Shown: positions 1 through 6,781, counted from the first letter of the stretch. The stretch is 7,964 nt of DNA from Actinomycetes bacterium (GCA_021811865.1 JAKAQB010000114.1:1-7964), one strand, 5' to 3'. Translations and numbers: made by a program. Notes: a model not told the origin generated them from the letters alone.

Positions 1-193
1 CCGGAAGAGCCCTGAGGGGGCTCGGCGCCTCCACCCGGCTCCGTCCGGCCAGCTCCTCCACCTTGTCGGTGCGCCGTCGCACCGGCGGGTGAGACGGCAG
101 TCGCCAGGGCAGCGGGAAGACCAGCCAACGCCACGGCGACGGGCGGCGGCGCCCCGCCGCCTCGTCGAGATCTCCGGCCGCGAGATGTGACAC
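1..193 (-). CDS. possible partial protein-coding frame, unidentified, running off the left edge
   Basis: This is a candidate only. Reading the minus strand from a GTG at 193 gives 64 uninterrupted codons to the window edge. G/C at codon positions 1 and 3 is about 83% each and lower (about 62%) at position 2, a pattern typical of coding DNA in GC-rich actinobacteria. The peptide begins VSHLAAGDLDEAAG, continues with a Trp/Pro-rich patch (PSPWRWLVFPLPWRLP) and ends in a charged stretch (RRTDKVEELAGRSRVE). I do not recognise a family. The start is uncertain: the GTG at 193 has an AAGG directly against it, too close for a normal ribosome binding site. The frame stays open upstream to a stop at 506-508, with other GTG codons at 385 and 421, so the gene could be longer. 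It lies downstream of, and on the same strand as, the SGNH gene. It could instead be a chance open frame. Confidence 0.33.
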   Translation of the reverse strand, partial: MSHLAAGDLDEAAGRRRPSPWRWLVFPLPWRLPSHPPVRRRTDKVEELAGRSRVEAPSPLRALP

Positions 194-559
194 CCTTGCG
201 CCATGAGTGCCCGGAGCTCCGGTCGCCCAGGGCGGCGACGAGCGGACCCGAGGACCCGAGCGGCTCCGGTCCTGCGCGCCGCCCGCTCTCGGGAGAGCGA
301 CCCGGATGGCGTCATCTCGGATGAAGACCCTCGGCGGCTGACAACCGGCGCCGGCGAAGAGGCCTCGAGCTCGTCGGTACAGCACTGCGCCGCTCGTGGT
401 GTCGACACCGATCCCGGCCACCGCCGGCGCGAAGCGGAAGAAGGCCGCCGGACAAGCCCACCGCCGGCCGGCGAGTGACGCGCCGGCCCCCTGCCGCCAG
501 GGAGATCAGCGCGCCCGCGCGCCGGTCGCCGCCACCTTCTCTCCGCCGGGACCGGCCGG
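194..559. other. region without a firm gene, downstream of the SGNH gene
   Basis: I can assign no gene here with confidence. The open frames on both strands are Arg/Pro/Ala-rich, lack ribosome binding sites and read like shadows of GC-rich DNA. The one exception is the minus-strand frame open from 505 to the left edge, described separately. A 12-bp perfect palindrome (GACCGGCCGGTC, 550-561) overlaps the SGNH stop codon. It has no loop and no following T-run on the minus strand, so it is not a convincing terminator. Confidence 0.4.
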
Positions 560-2527
560 TCAGCCGACGGTGAGCAAGGGGGTGGCGTGGAGGTTGATCC
601 TCAGCGCGTGGCTCATCGGCGCGAGGAGCGAGCTTGCGAGCAGGTCCCATCCGGTCGGGGCCAGGTGGACGCCGTCGGAGTACCGGATCTGCTGCACGCT
701 GCCGTTCACCTTCTTGTACTGCACGAAGGTGCCGTGCGAGCCGGAGAGGGTGCTCCAGGACGAGACATAGGTCACGCCCGAGTGCGAGCCGGCCGCCTCC
801 TCGGCGAGGCGGTTCACGTGCGACGCGAAGGCCGAGTTGACCGCCGGCGAGTTGAGGGGCGGAAGGCCGACCCAGACGACGTGCGAGCCGGACGCCAGCG
901 CCTCTTCCATGAGCAGGTTGATCCGCTGGAGATAGACAGTGTTCCACGTCGTCGTGCCGTAGGCGACGGCCTGGCCGTTCGGCATGGAGAGGGCCTGGTC
1001 GTCGTTGGCGCCCATCATGATCACGACCACGCCGGGGTGGTAGGTCTTCACCTCGGCGGCGAGGGCGGCGGGCCAGTTGTAGTAGTCGGGACGCGCCAGC
1101 CCGGTGTCGATCTGCGCCTTCTGCACGACGCGCACGTAGGGGTCGTGGCTGAAGACGTCGCCGAGGCCGAAACCGAGGTCCTCTCCGATCGAGTCGCCGA
1201 TGTCCAGCATGACGAGAGGGTGGGCGACGGTCGGCTGGGTGAGCGGTGGGGGCCAGGCGGTCACCGGCGTGACGGTGGACACGCCCTCGCCGACGCGGGT
1301 GTGGGGATGGGGAGCCAGACCGGCGGCTCCGGCGTCGTTCGGCGCCCGGGAAGCGACAGACCGCCCGGGCGGAGGCGGGAGCACGGGGTTCGTCGCCGGT
1401 CCGTTCCGCCCGAGGGCGCTGTCGGCGGCGTTCACCGGCCCCGAGAAGTGGAGGACGTTGCTCAGCGCCGCCAGGGGACGGAGCACCGAGAGGGCGACGC
1501 TGCGACGCGTCCCGAAGGGCGAGGAGAGGGCATTGTGGTACAGCTGGTTGGCGTCGAAGAGGGTCCAGATGGCAAAGCAGAGGAGGCCCACGGCGAGAAC
1601 CCGGCCCGCCGAGGCTCTCGACCCGCTCGGCTGTCCGAAGACCGCCCGGTCGACTCGCGGGGCCTTCTCCCCGAGGCGGGCCGTCAGCACCCTGCGGCCG
1701 GGGAGCCGCTTGTCGACGACCTGCACCCTGTTGGCGACGGCGGCCGCCGTGGCGAGCGCGCCCCGCCTCGGCCCCGCCGGTGCGCCCTCGGGGTGCGAGG
1801 GGCGGCGAGCCGGTGGCGGGTCGCCGGGGCGCCGTCTCGCTGTGCCCTCTCCCCGGGCCGCCTCGCTCCCGGCGGGCGGCCGGGTGCGCCCATTCGGGGC
1901 TCCCCGGCGGGCACCGTCCGCCGCCCGGGCCGTCGTGGCACGCTTGTCGTCTGTCCGCCGCTCGGTGCCGGATCGACGCGGGCTGCGCGTGGCCGCCGGG
2001 CCGTCCTTGGCGGCAGGGGTGCTCGCCGCCCGGGCCGTCGTGGCACGCCTGTCGTCTGCCCGCTGCTCGGTGCCGGACCGACGCGGGCTGCGCGTGGCCG
2101 CCGGGCCGTCCTTGGCGGCAGGGGTGCTGGCCGCCCGGGCGGGAGTGCCCCGCTCGTCGGCCGGCCGCCGCTCGGTGCCGGATCGACGCGGGTTGCGCGT
2201 GGGCGCCGGGCCGTCCTTGGCGGCAGGCGAGCCGGTGGCGCCGTTCGCCCGCCGCTCGCTCCGGTAGCGCTCGGGAGAGGCCGGCGGGGTGCCCTTCGCC
2301 GTCTCCCCCGCAGGTCCCCCGTTGCCCCGCTTCGCCGCCGCGCCACGCTCCCGCCGGGCACGATCGCGCCCGCCGGTGGGCACGGCGCCGGCGCCCTCTC
2401 CCGCCGGCTCCGGCCCGTCGTCCATCGCCTCGTCGGACGGTGGCGCCGGCTGGCGGGCGCGACCGACGATGCGGACGTGGCGCGGCTGCTGGCCGGGGGA
2501 GGAAGGCGGAGTGGGGTGGCGGTCCAC
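560..2527 (-). CDS. membrane-anchored SGNH/GDSL hydrolase-fold protein (DUF459-like), probable partner of the MBOAT acyltransferase
   Basis: The protein has 655 residues if it starts at the GTG at 2527. Residues 1-309 are a basic Pro/Ala/Arg-rich, low-complexity region, probably cytoplasmic and disordered, with three 35-residue repeats at 101-205. One membrane segment follows (about 310-326, VLAVGLLCFAIWTLF), then a conserved-looking juxtamembrane stretch with SPFGTRR and VLRPLAALS, then a Pro-rich linker. The SGNH domain spans about 436-650: block I DIGDS with the nucleophile Ser446, block III GAND at 506-509, and DGVHL with Asp618 and His621 completing the triad. The topology puts the catalytic domain outside the membrane. 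SGNH proteins beside MBOAT proteins (AlgJ/AlgX, PatB, DltD-like roles) transfer or remove O-acyl groups on surface polymers; that role is inferred here. The GTG lies 2 bp after the MBOAT stop with no good Shine-Dalgarno, suggesting translational coupling. An ATG at 2425 (621 residues) is the alternative start. The substrate cannot be read from the sequence. Confidence 0.85.
   Translation of the reverse strand: MDRHPTPPSSPGQQPRHVRIVGRARQPAPPSDEAMDDGPEPAGEGAGAVPTGGRDRARRERGAAAKRGNGGPAGETAKGTPPASPERYRSERRANGATGSPAAKDGPAPTRNPRRSGTERRPADERGTPARAASTPAAKDGPAATRSPRRSGTEQRADDRRATTARAASTPAAKDGPAATRSPRRSGTERRTDDKRATTARAADGARRGAPNGRTRPPAGSEAARGEGTARRRPGDPPPARRPSHPEGAPAGPRRGALATAAAVANRVQVVDKRLPGRRVLTARLGEKAPRVDRAVFGQPSGSRASAGRVLAVGLLCFAIWTLFDANQLYHNALSSPFGTRRSVALSVLRPLAALSNVLHFSGPVNAADSALGRNGPATNPVLPPPPGRSVASRAPNDAGAAGLAPHPHTRVGEGVSTVTPVTAWPPPLTQPTVAHPLVMLDIGDSIGEDLGFGLGDVFSHDPYVRVVQKAQIDTGLARPDYYNWPAALAAEVKTYHPGVVVIMMGANDDQALSMPNGQAVAYGTTTWNTVYLQRINLLMEEALASGSHVVWVGLPPLNSPAVNSAFASHVNRLAEEAAGSHSGVTYVSSWSTLSGSHGTFVQYKKVNGSVQQIRYSDGVHLAPTGWDLLASSLLAPMSHALRINLHATPLLTVG
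1913..2227 (-). repeat. three tandem 105-bp coding repeats (35-residue units) in the SGNH gene
   Basis: Copies lie at 2227-2123, 2122-2018 and 2017-1913 in gene order, exactly 105 bp apart, so the reading frame is kept. Each unit starts PAAKDGPA, continues with TR(S/N)PRRSGTE and ends near ARAAS. The second and third copies differ at only four positions over the 97 bp they share (1921-2017 against 2026-2122). The first copy is more diverged. Just before it, residues reading SPERYRSERRANGATGS look like a degraded partial copy (inference). The units are strongly basic and Pro/Ala-rich, with no predicted fold. The near identity at DNA level suggests recent duplication by slippage or unequal recombination. 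Confidence 0.93.
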
Positions 2528-2529
2528 GG

Positions 2530-3963
2530 TCAGAAGCGGAAGTAGATGAACGGCGCCACGCCCGGCGGGCCGAGCGTGGTGATGAACAGAAGGATGCCTG
2601 CCAGTGTCGCGCCCTGGAGCAGCACGCCGAAACGGCTGAAGGCCTCCTGGCAGGCCGTGGCGAACCCCTTCGGGAGGTACTGGATGCCGATCCCGACGGC
2701 GATGGCGAGGACGACGGGGAAGGTGACCATCGGCGAGGGCATCGTCCAGCCGGTGACCAGGCGGGTGAGCATGTCCCAGGCGTTGCCGAAGCCGGTCGCC
2801 CGGAAGAAGATCCAGCCGAGGCAGACGAACTGGAAGGTCGCGAAGCGCTGCCAGGCCACCGCCAGCCGCCCCTCGGCCATCGGCGGCAGGCCCGCCCTCA
2901 CCCGGCGCTGGCGGCGGTAGTGGCCGATGCTCTGGCCGACGCCGTGGATGGCGCCCCAGGCGACGAAGGTCCAGGCGGCACCGTGCCACAGGCCGCCGAG
3001 CAGCTCGGTGATCATGAGGTTGCGGTAGAGCATGGCGAGGCCGCCCTGGCTGCCGCCGAGGGGGATGTAGAGGTAGTCGCGCAGCCAGAACGACAGCGTC
3101 ATGTGCCAGCGACGCCAGAAGTCCTGCAGGTTGCGGGCGGTGTAGGGGGCGTTGAAGTTCTCCGGGAACCGGAAGCCGAGCAGCATGGCACAGCCGATGG
3201 CGATGTCGGTGTAACCGGAGAAGTCGCAGTAGATCTGGACGCCGTATCCCCAGGCGGCGAAGATCACCTCGAGGGCAGAGTGCTGGTTCGGCGCCGCGAA
3301 GACCGGGTCGACGATCGCCGAGGAGACGTAGCTCGAGAGGACGACCTTCTTGAACAGCCCTGCCATGATCAGGTAGGCGGCCCGCGGGAGATCGATGTGG
3401 CGCGGGTTGCGCCGGTGGGCCCGCTCGATCTGGGGGAGGAGATCCGAGCCGCGCACGATCGGGCCGGCGACGAGGTGGGGGAAGAAGGCGACGAAGACGG
3501 CGACGTCGAGCGGGGGCGCCGGGACGAGCCGCTCCCGGAAGATGTCGATGACATAGGACAGCCCCATGAAGGTGAAGAAGCTGATCCCGACCGGAAGCGT
3601 GATGTTGAGCAGAGGGAAGGAGCCGTGCAGCCCGAGGCTGTGCAGGGCGTTGTCGATGTTCTGGGAGGCGAACCCGTAGTACTTGAACCACCCGAGCAGG
3701 CCGAGCTCGACGACCAGGGTGAGGATCAGCATCGCCCGGCGGCGGCCGAGCGTCGGCGCCCGGTGGACGAGGAGGCCTCCGACCGTCGTGGCGACGGTCG
3801 ACCCGGCCAGCAGGAAGACGAAACGCCAGTCCCACCAGCCGTAGAAGACGTAGCTGGCGGCCAGGATGAAGACCTTCCACCACTTGGGGAACGGCGCGAG
3901 CAGCCAGTTCAGGGTGAAGACGATCCCGAAGAAGATCGCGAAGTCGATCGTGGGGAAGAGCAA
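2530..3963 (-). CDS. MBOAT-family membrane O-acyltransferase (AlgI/PatA/DltB-like)
   Basis: This 477-residue polytopic membrane protein has the usual length for bacterial MBOAT polysaccharide O-acyltransferases. Many hydrophobic segments are visible, beginning with residues 8-25 and 31-66. The family's two key regions are intact: DFWRRWHMTLSFWLRDYLYIP with His287, and GGLWHGAAWTF with His327, the invariant histidine counted as catalytic in AlgI. A SYVIDIFR motif and the IYCDFSGYTDIAIG segment are also family hallmarks. By family knowledge it takes an acyl group from a cytoplasmic donor and passes it across the membrane to a surface polymer, usually with a partner SGNH protein; the next gene encodes one 2 bp downstream. 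The start is TTG at 3963: an in-frame TGA lies only four codons upstream, and GAGG (3971-3974) sits 7 nt before the TTG. MLFPTIDFAIFFG is a typical N-terminus for the family. The substrate (exopolysaccharide, cell-wall glycan or other) is unknown. Confidence 0.95.
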   Translation of the reverse strand: MLFPTIDFAIFFGIVFTLNWLLAPFPKWWKVFILAASYVFYGWWDWRFVFLLAGSTVATTVGGLLVHRAPTLGRRRAMLILTLVVELGLLGWFKYYGFASQNIDNALHSLGLHGSFPLLNITLPVGISFFTFMGLSYVIDIFRERLVPAPPLDVAVFVAFFPHLVAGPIVRGSDLLPQIERAHRRNPRHIDLPRAAYLIMAGLFKKVVLSSYVSSAIVDPVFAAPNQHSALEVIFAAWGYGVQIYCDFSGYTDIAIGCAMLLGFRFPENFNAPYTARNLQDFWRRWHMTLSFWLRDYLYIPLGGSQGGLAMLYRNLMITELLGGLWHGAAWTFVAWGAIHGVGQSIGHYRRQRRVRAGLPPMAEGRLAVAWQRFATFQFVCLGWIFFRATGFGNAWDMLTRLVTGWTMPSPMVTFPVVLAIAVGIGIQYLPKGFATACQEAFSRFGVLLQGATLAGILLFITTLGPPGVAPFIYFRF

Positions 3964-3970
3964 CGGCCAG

Positions 3971-4002
3971 CCTCAGAACGCGCCGCCGGCGCACCCGGCG
4001 CG
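3971..4002 (-). promoter_or_regulatory. ribosome binding site and adjacent GC-rich hairpin before the MBOAT gene
   Basis: The Shine-Dalgarno GAGG (3971-3974) is 7 nt from the TTG start and decides it. Immediately upstream, CGCGCCG (3979-3985) and CGGCGCG (3996-4002) form a 7-bp inverted repeat around a 10-nt loop. In the mRNA the hairpin foot ends only a few bases before the ribosome binding site, so it could limit ribosome access, or it could be a protein site at DNA level. The pairing is seen in the sequence; any effect is inference. Confidence 0.45.
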
Positions 4003-4079
4003 CACCGACGAGGGAACGTTACTCAGCCAACATGAAGGCGAGAGATCGGGCAAGGAGTCGTTCACAGGCACGCGCCTGG

Positions 4080-4104
4080 CGGCGTCACGGAAGCTCTGAC
4101 GCCG
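4080..4104 (-). terminator. 8-bp inverted repeat after etfA, possible terminator
   Basis: CGGCGTCA (4080-4087) and TGACGCCG (4097-4104) pair perfectly around a 9-nt loop, about 80 bp past the etfA stop codon. The stem is stable and correctly placed for ending the etf transcript. No T-run follows on either strand, so it is not a textbook intrinsic terminator. Actinobacteria often use stems without U-tracts, or Rho, so a terminator remains plausible. A regulator-binding palindrome for the MBOAT operon is the alternative. Confidence 0.4.
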
Positions 4105-4182
4105 GCCGGTCCCTTCAGCTTGCGGGACGGCTGGCGACGAAGGCGGCTGCCTGCTCGCGGCGGGGCGGGGGCTCTGGGCCGG

Positions 4183-5148
4183 CTACTGGTGCGCCTTGAT
4201 CGCCTCGATCAGCTTGGGCAAGACGGTGTGGACATCGCCGACCACGCCGAGATCGGCGATCGTGAAGATCGGCGCCGACTCGTCCTTGTTGATGGCGATG
4301 ATGTTCTTGGCACCCTTCATGCCCACCATGTGCTGGGTGGCGCCCGAGATCCCGCAGGCGATGTAGACCGTCGGCTTCACCGTCTTGCCGGTCTGGCCGA
4401 CCTGGTGGGAGTAGGGCACCCAGCCGGCGTCGACGATCGCCCGTGATGCGCCCGGCGCCCCGTGCAGCAGGCTCGCCAGCTCCTCGACGAGGGCGTAGCT
4501 CTCGGCCGAGCCGAGCCCCCGGCCGCCCGAGACGACGACCGCCGCCTCGTCGAGCTGGGGCCCGGACCTCTCCTCCTCGTGGCGCCCCTTCACCTTGGCG
4601 CCGTCGGTGGCACCGGTGTCGGGGAGCTCGATGGAGACGACCTCGGGGGCGCCCCCGCCGGCGGCCTCGGCTGCGAACGACTTGGCACGGATGAGGAAGA
4701 TCCCGGGGCCCTCACCGGTGAAGCGCGCCTTCAGGACCCGGGTCCCGCCGAAGATGGCGTGCTCGGAGACGAGGGCGCCGTCCTCGGAGGAGAGGCCGAC
4801 GACGTTGGTGAGCACCGGGCGGTCGAGCCGGGCCGACAGCCGGCTGGCGACGTCGCGGCCGTCGTAGGTCTGGCCGACGAGAACGGCGTCGGGCGCGCCC
4901 TCGGCCGCCACGAGCGCCGCGATCGCGGCCGCCACCCTCGGGCCGGGGAGCGAGTCGCCGAGCTCTCCGGCGTCGTAGACCTTCGTGGCCCCGTGCTCTC
5001 CGAGGGTCGCAGCCGCCTCGGCGGCGCCGCTCCCCCAGGTGATCGCAGCGACGGCGCCGGCGAAGCTGCGGGCGGCCGCCAGCAGCTCGAGCGCCACGGT
5101 CGACGGCTCGCCGTCGCGCTGTTCGGCAAGTACCCAGATCCTGTCCAC
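4183..5148 (-). CDS. etfA: electron transfer flavoprotein subunit alpha
   Basis: This 321-residue protein has the usual length for EtfA. The FAD-binding C-terminal domain is clear: VSGGRGLGS at 206-214, HQVGQTGK at 248-255, GISGATQH at 266-273, then [16 protein letters not shown] and the terminal [15 protein letters not shown] segment. The N-terminal domain (about 1-190) has the expected IWVLAEQ opening. With EtfB it forms the soluble heterodimer that accepts electrons from acyl-CoA dehydrogenases and similar flavoenzymes and passes them to ETF:quinone oxidoreductase at the membrane. The start is GTG at 5148: AGGAGG lies 7 nt upstream (5156-5161) and overlaps the etfB stop codon, while an upstream extension would run into etfB out of frame. 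The 11-bp gap to etfB shows co-transcription and probable translational coupling, in keeping with a fixed subunit ratio. Confidence 0.97.
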   Translation of the reverse strand: MDRIWVLAEQRDGEPSTVALELLAAARSFAGAVAAITWGSGAAEAAATLGEHGATKVYDAGELGDSLPGPRVAAAIAALVAAEGAPDAVLVGQTYDGRDVASRLSARLDRPVLTNVVGLSSEDGALVSEHAIFGGTRVLKARFTGEGPGIFLIRAKSFAAEAAGGGAPEVVSIELPDTGATDGAKVKGRHEEERSGPQLDEAAVVVSGGRGLGSAESYALVEELASLLHGAPGASRAIVDAGWVPYSHQVGQTGKTVKPTVYIACGISGATQHMVGMKGAKNIIAINKDESAPIFTIADLGVVGDVHTVLPKLIEAIKAHQ

Positions 5149-5155
5149 GTCCGAT

Positions 5156-5161
5156 CCTCCT
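5156..5161 (-). promoter_or_regulatory. ribosome binding site of etfA
   Basis: A perfect AGGAGG on the minus strand lies 7 nt before the GTG at 5148. Its first two bases (AG) belong to the etfB TAG stop codon. It fixes the etfA start and rules out the longer in-frame extension into etfB. Confidence 0.85.
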
Positions 5162-5939
5162 ACAGAACCTTGATCTGCTCGAGATAGGCGACGATCTTCT
5201 GGTGGGCATCGCCCTCGTCGGTGACGATCTCCCCCGCCTTGCGCTCCTCGGCCGCCTGGACCGAGATGACCTGCTGGCGGGCGCCGGCGGCGCCGACAGC
5301 CGAGGCCTCGAGGCCGAGGTCGGCGACCGTCAGCTCCTCGACCGGCTTCGAGCGGGCCGCCATGATCCCCTTGAAGGAGGGGTAGCGGGGCTCGACGACG
5401 CCGGCCGTCACCGTCACGACGGCGGGAAGCGGGCTCACGACCTCGTCGTAGCCGGCCTCGGTCTGGCGCCGGACCGTCACCGACTCCGTGTTCACCTCCA
5501 CCTTCTTCGCGAAGGTGACGGCCGGCCATCCGAGGAGCTCGGCGAGCTGCACCGGGGTGGTGCCGGTGTAGCCGTCGGTCGACTCGGTCGCCGCCAGCAC
5601 GAGATCGGGCTGGATCCGGGACACCGCGGCGGCCAGCACCTTGGCCGTGCCGAGGGCGTCCGAGCCCGCCAGCGCCTCGTCGCTGATGAGCACCGCCTTG
5701 GCGGCTCCCATGGCGAGCGCCGTCCGCAGGCCGGACGTCTCGTTGTTGGGTGCCATCGACACGAGGGTGACCTCTCCCCCGCCGGCGGACTCGACGAGCT
5801 GCAGTGCCATCTCGACCCCGTAGGAGTCCGAGTCGTCGAGGATGAGCTTGCCTTCCCGCACGAGGGTGTGAGTCGACGGGTCGAGCGCGAGCTCGCCGGC
5901 CGGATCGGGGATCTGCTTGACGCAGACGGCGACGTTCAT
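5160..5939 (-). CDS. etfB: electron transfer flavoprotein subunit beta
   Basis: This 259-residue protein is the normal size for EtfB. It begins with the family's MNVAVCVKQIPDPAG and has the nucleotide-binding ESTDGYTG stretch (119-126). It carries the EtfB signature region around EPRYPSFKGIM (183-193), followed by the KPVEELTVADLGL segment that leads into the loop docking with partner dehydrogenases. EtfB binds AMP structurally and contributes to dehydrogenase recognition, while FAD sits mainly in EtfA. The start is ATG at 5939, chosen because the N-terminus matches the family; the AGGGG just before it is only 1 nt away, so the ribosome binding site is poor. It lies 30 bp after the phosphodiesterase gene and 11 bp before etfA. 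The gene order beta then alpha is the common one. The genes show no partner acyl-CoA dehydrogenase in this window. Confidence 0.97.
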   Translation of the reverse strand: MNVAVCVKQIPDPAGELALDPSTHTLVREGKLILDDSDSYGVEMALQLVESAGGGEVTLVSMAPNNETSGLRTALAMGAAKAVLISDEALAGSDALGTAKVLAAAVSRIQPDLVLAATESTDGYTGTTPVQLAELLGWPAVTFAKKVEVNTESVTVRRQTEAGYDEVVSPLPAVVTVTAGVVEPRYPSFKGIMAARSKPVEELTVADLGLEASAVGAAGARQQVISVQAAEERKAGEIVTDEGDAHQKIVAYLEQIKVL

Positions 5940-5969
5940 GCCCCTGATTGTTCCCGACCCGGCACTCGC

Positions 5970-6692
5970 TTAGCCAACTGGACCTCGCCCGAGGGCTCGG
6001 CGGGCGAGGGTGACGTCGTTCGTGATGACGGCGTCCACCCCGAGCCGGCCGAGCTCGGCCACCCTGGCGGGGTCGTCGACCGTCCAGGCGCGCACGGCGA
6101 GGCCGGCCCGGTGCGCCGCCTCGACGAGGGCGGCGTCGACGCAGGCCTCGAAGGGATGGAGCGCCCCGAGGCCGAGACGGCGTGCCACCGCCACGGCCTC
6201 TGCGGCGTCCGCCGGGACGGTGAGCCAGGCGGGCTGCGCCCCGGCGTCGGCCCGCCGGAGTGCACGCAGGCAGGAGAGGGAGAAGCTCGAGAAGACGACC
6301 GGGACGTCCGCCCGGCGGCAGACGTCTGCCGCCGTCCGGGCGACCTCCTCACCCGGGTCGAAGTCCACCTCCCCGGGCAGGTTCTTCACCTCCACGTTGA
6401 CGACCAGGCTCCCGCAGGCCTCGAGCGCCTCGCCGAGGGAGGGCACCTCGCTCGGGAGCTCGGCCGGAGCGAGGCGCCAGATCTCCCGCCCGTCTGCGAG
6501 GACCGGGTCGTGATGGACCACGAGCGACCCACCCGCCGCCCGGCGGACGTCGAGCTCGACGCCGTCGGCCCCGAGGGCGGCGGCCGCCCGGAAGGCGGCC
6601 ACCGTGTTCTCCCGCTCGGGACCTCCCGGACCGGCCCCGCGATGGGCAAAGACGAGGGTCACCGGACCGGTCTGCCCGGGGGCGCGCACCAC
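5970..6692 (-). CDS. glycerophosphodiester phosphodiesterase (GDPD family)
   Basis: The protein has 240 residues from the GTG at 6692, matching small cytosolic bacterial GDPDs. Family residues are in place: AHRG with His17 and Arg18, REN with Glu28 and Asn29, VELDV with Glu46 and Asp48, and the catalytic HHDP with His61. A second metal-site region reads VNVEVKN, and the barrel ends with AWTVDDPARV and GVDAVITND. There is no signal peptide, so it acts in the cytoplasm, hydrolysing glycerophosphodiesters such as glycerophosphocholine or glycerophosphoethanolamine to glycerol-3-phosphate and an alcohol, with a divalent metal. Substrate preference cannot be read. The start is uncertain: GTG codons at 6692, 6689 and 6662 (PVTLVFAHRG) all lack a good ribosome binding site, and the last would give 230 residues. 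It is the first gene of a likely operon with etfB and etfA, 30 bp before etfB. Confidence 0.93.
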   Translation of the reverse strand: MVRAPGQTGPVTLVFAHRGAGPGGPERENTVAAFRAAAALGADGVELDVRRAAGGSLVVHHDPVLADGREIWRLAPAELPSEVPSLGEALEACGSLVVNVEVKNLPGEVDFDPGEEVARTAADVCRRADVPVVFSSFSLSCLRALRRADAGAQPAWLTVPADAAEAVAVARRLGLGALHPFEACVDAALVEAAHRAGLAVRAWTVDDPARVAELGRLGVDAVITNDVTLARRALGRGPVG

Positions 6693-6781
6693 CGCGCCCG
6701 CCCGTTTGCGGCCGTGACGATGGGGGTAGGAGAGGCCGTCAAGTGAAGGAAGGGTCGTCGTCTGTGCTCGTGCTCACATGC

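Larger units (their letters stand above)
3964..4182. other. 219-bp gap between etfA and the MBOAT gene
   Basis: No gene is supported here. The gap holds two inverted repeats (4080-4104 and 3979-4002) and the MBOAT ribosome binding site. I looked for a minus-strand promoter and found no hexamer pair at 16-18 bp spacing that I would defend. The gap's size suggests the MBOAT-SGNH pair has its own transcription start rather than being read only from the etf operon. Confidence 0.5.

Noticed and set aside
203..478. A plus-strand open frame of 91 codons beginning with ATG
   Set aside because: Arg/Ser/Glu-rich low-complexity product, no ribosome binding site, and opposite a more coding-like minus-strand frame.
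550..561. Palindrome GACCGGCCGGTC over the SGNH stop codon as terminator or operator
   Set aside because: No loop, no T-run, and short GC palindromes are frequent by chance in this composition.
1913..2227. The 105-bp repeats as a CRISPR array or mobile element
   Set aside because: Units are directly adjacent without spacers, keep the reading frame, and have no terminal inverted repeats or transposase.
587..2545. A plus-strand open frame of 652 codons opposite the SGNH gene
   Set aside because: Gly/Arg/Val-rich antisense shadow without a ribosome binding site or recognisable domain.
560..3994. A minus-strand open frame of 1,144 codons covering both the SGNH and MBOAT genes
   Set aside because: Only its last part (from 2527) is the SGNH protein. 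Upstream it is an Arg/Pro/His-rich shadow of the MBOAT gene in another frame, whose true frame gives a textbook membrane protein. Not a fusion.
1780..4035. A plus-strand open frame of 751 codons opposite the SGNH and MBOAT genes
   Set aside because: Its product is low-complexity Arg/Gly/Asp/Glu-rich sequence mirroring the codon structure of the minus-strand genes. Long antisense frames are common in DNA of this GC content.
5149..5529. A longer etfA protein starting inside etfB
   Set aside because: The extension is Arg/Gly-rich shadow of etfB; the GTG at 5148 has a perfect ribosome binding site and gives the normal EtfA length.
6737..6742. TTGACG on the minus strand as a -35 box for the GDPD operon
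   Set aside because: No acceptable -10 hexamer lies 16-18 bp downstream; the sequence there reads CGTCAC.
5202..6746. A plus-strand open frame of 514 codons opposite etfB and the GDPD gene
   Set aside because: Both minus-strand genes are firmly identified by motifs; this is their antisense shadow.
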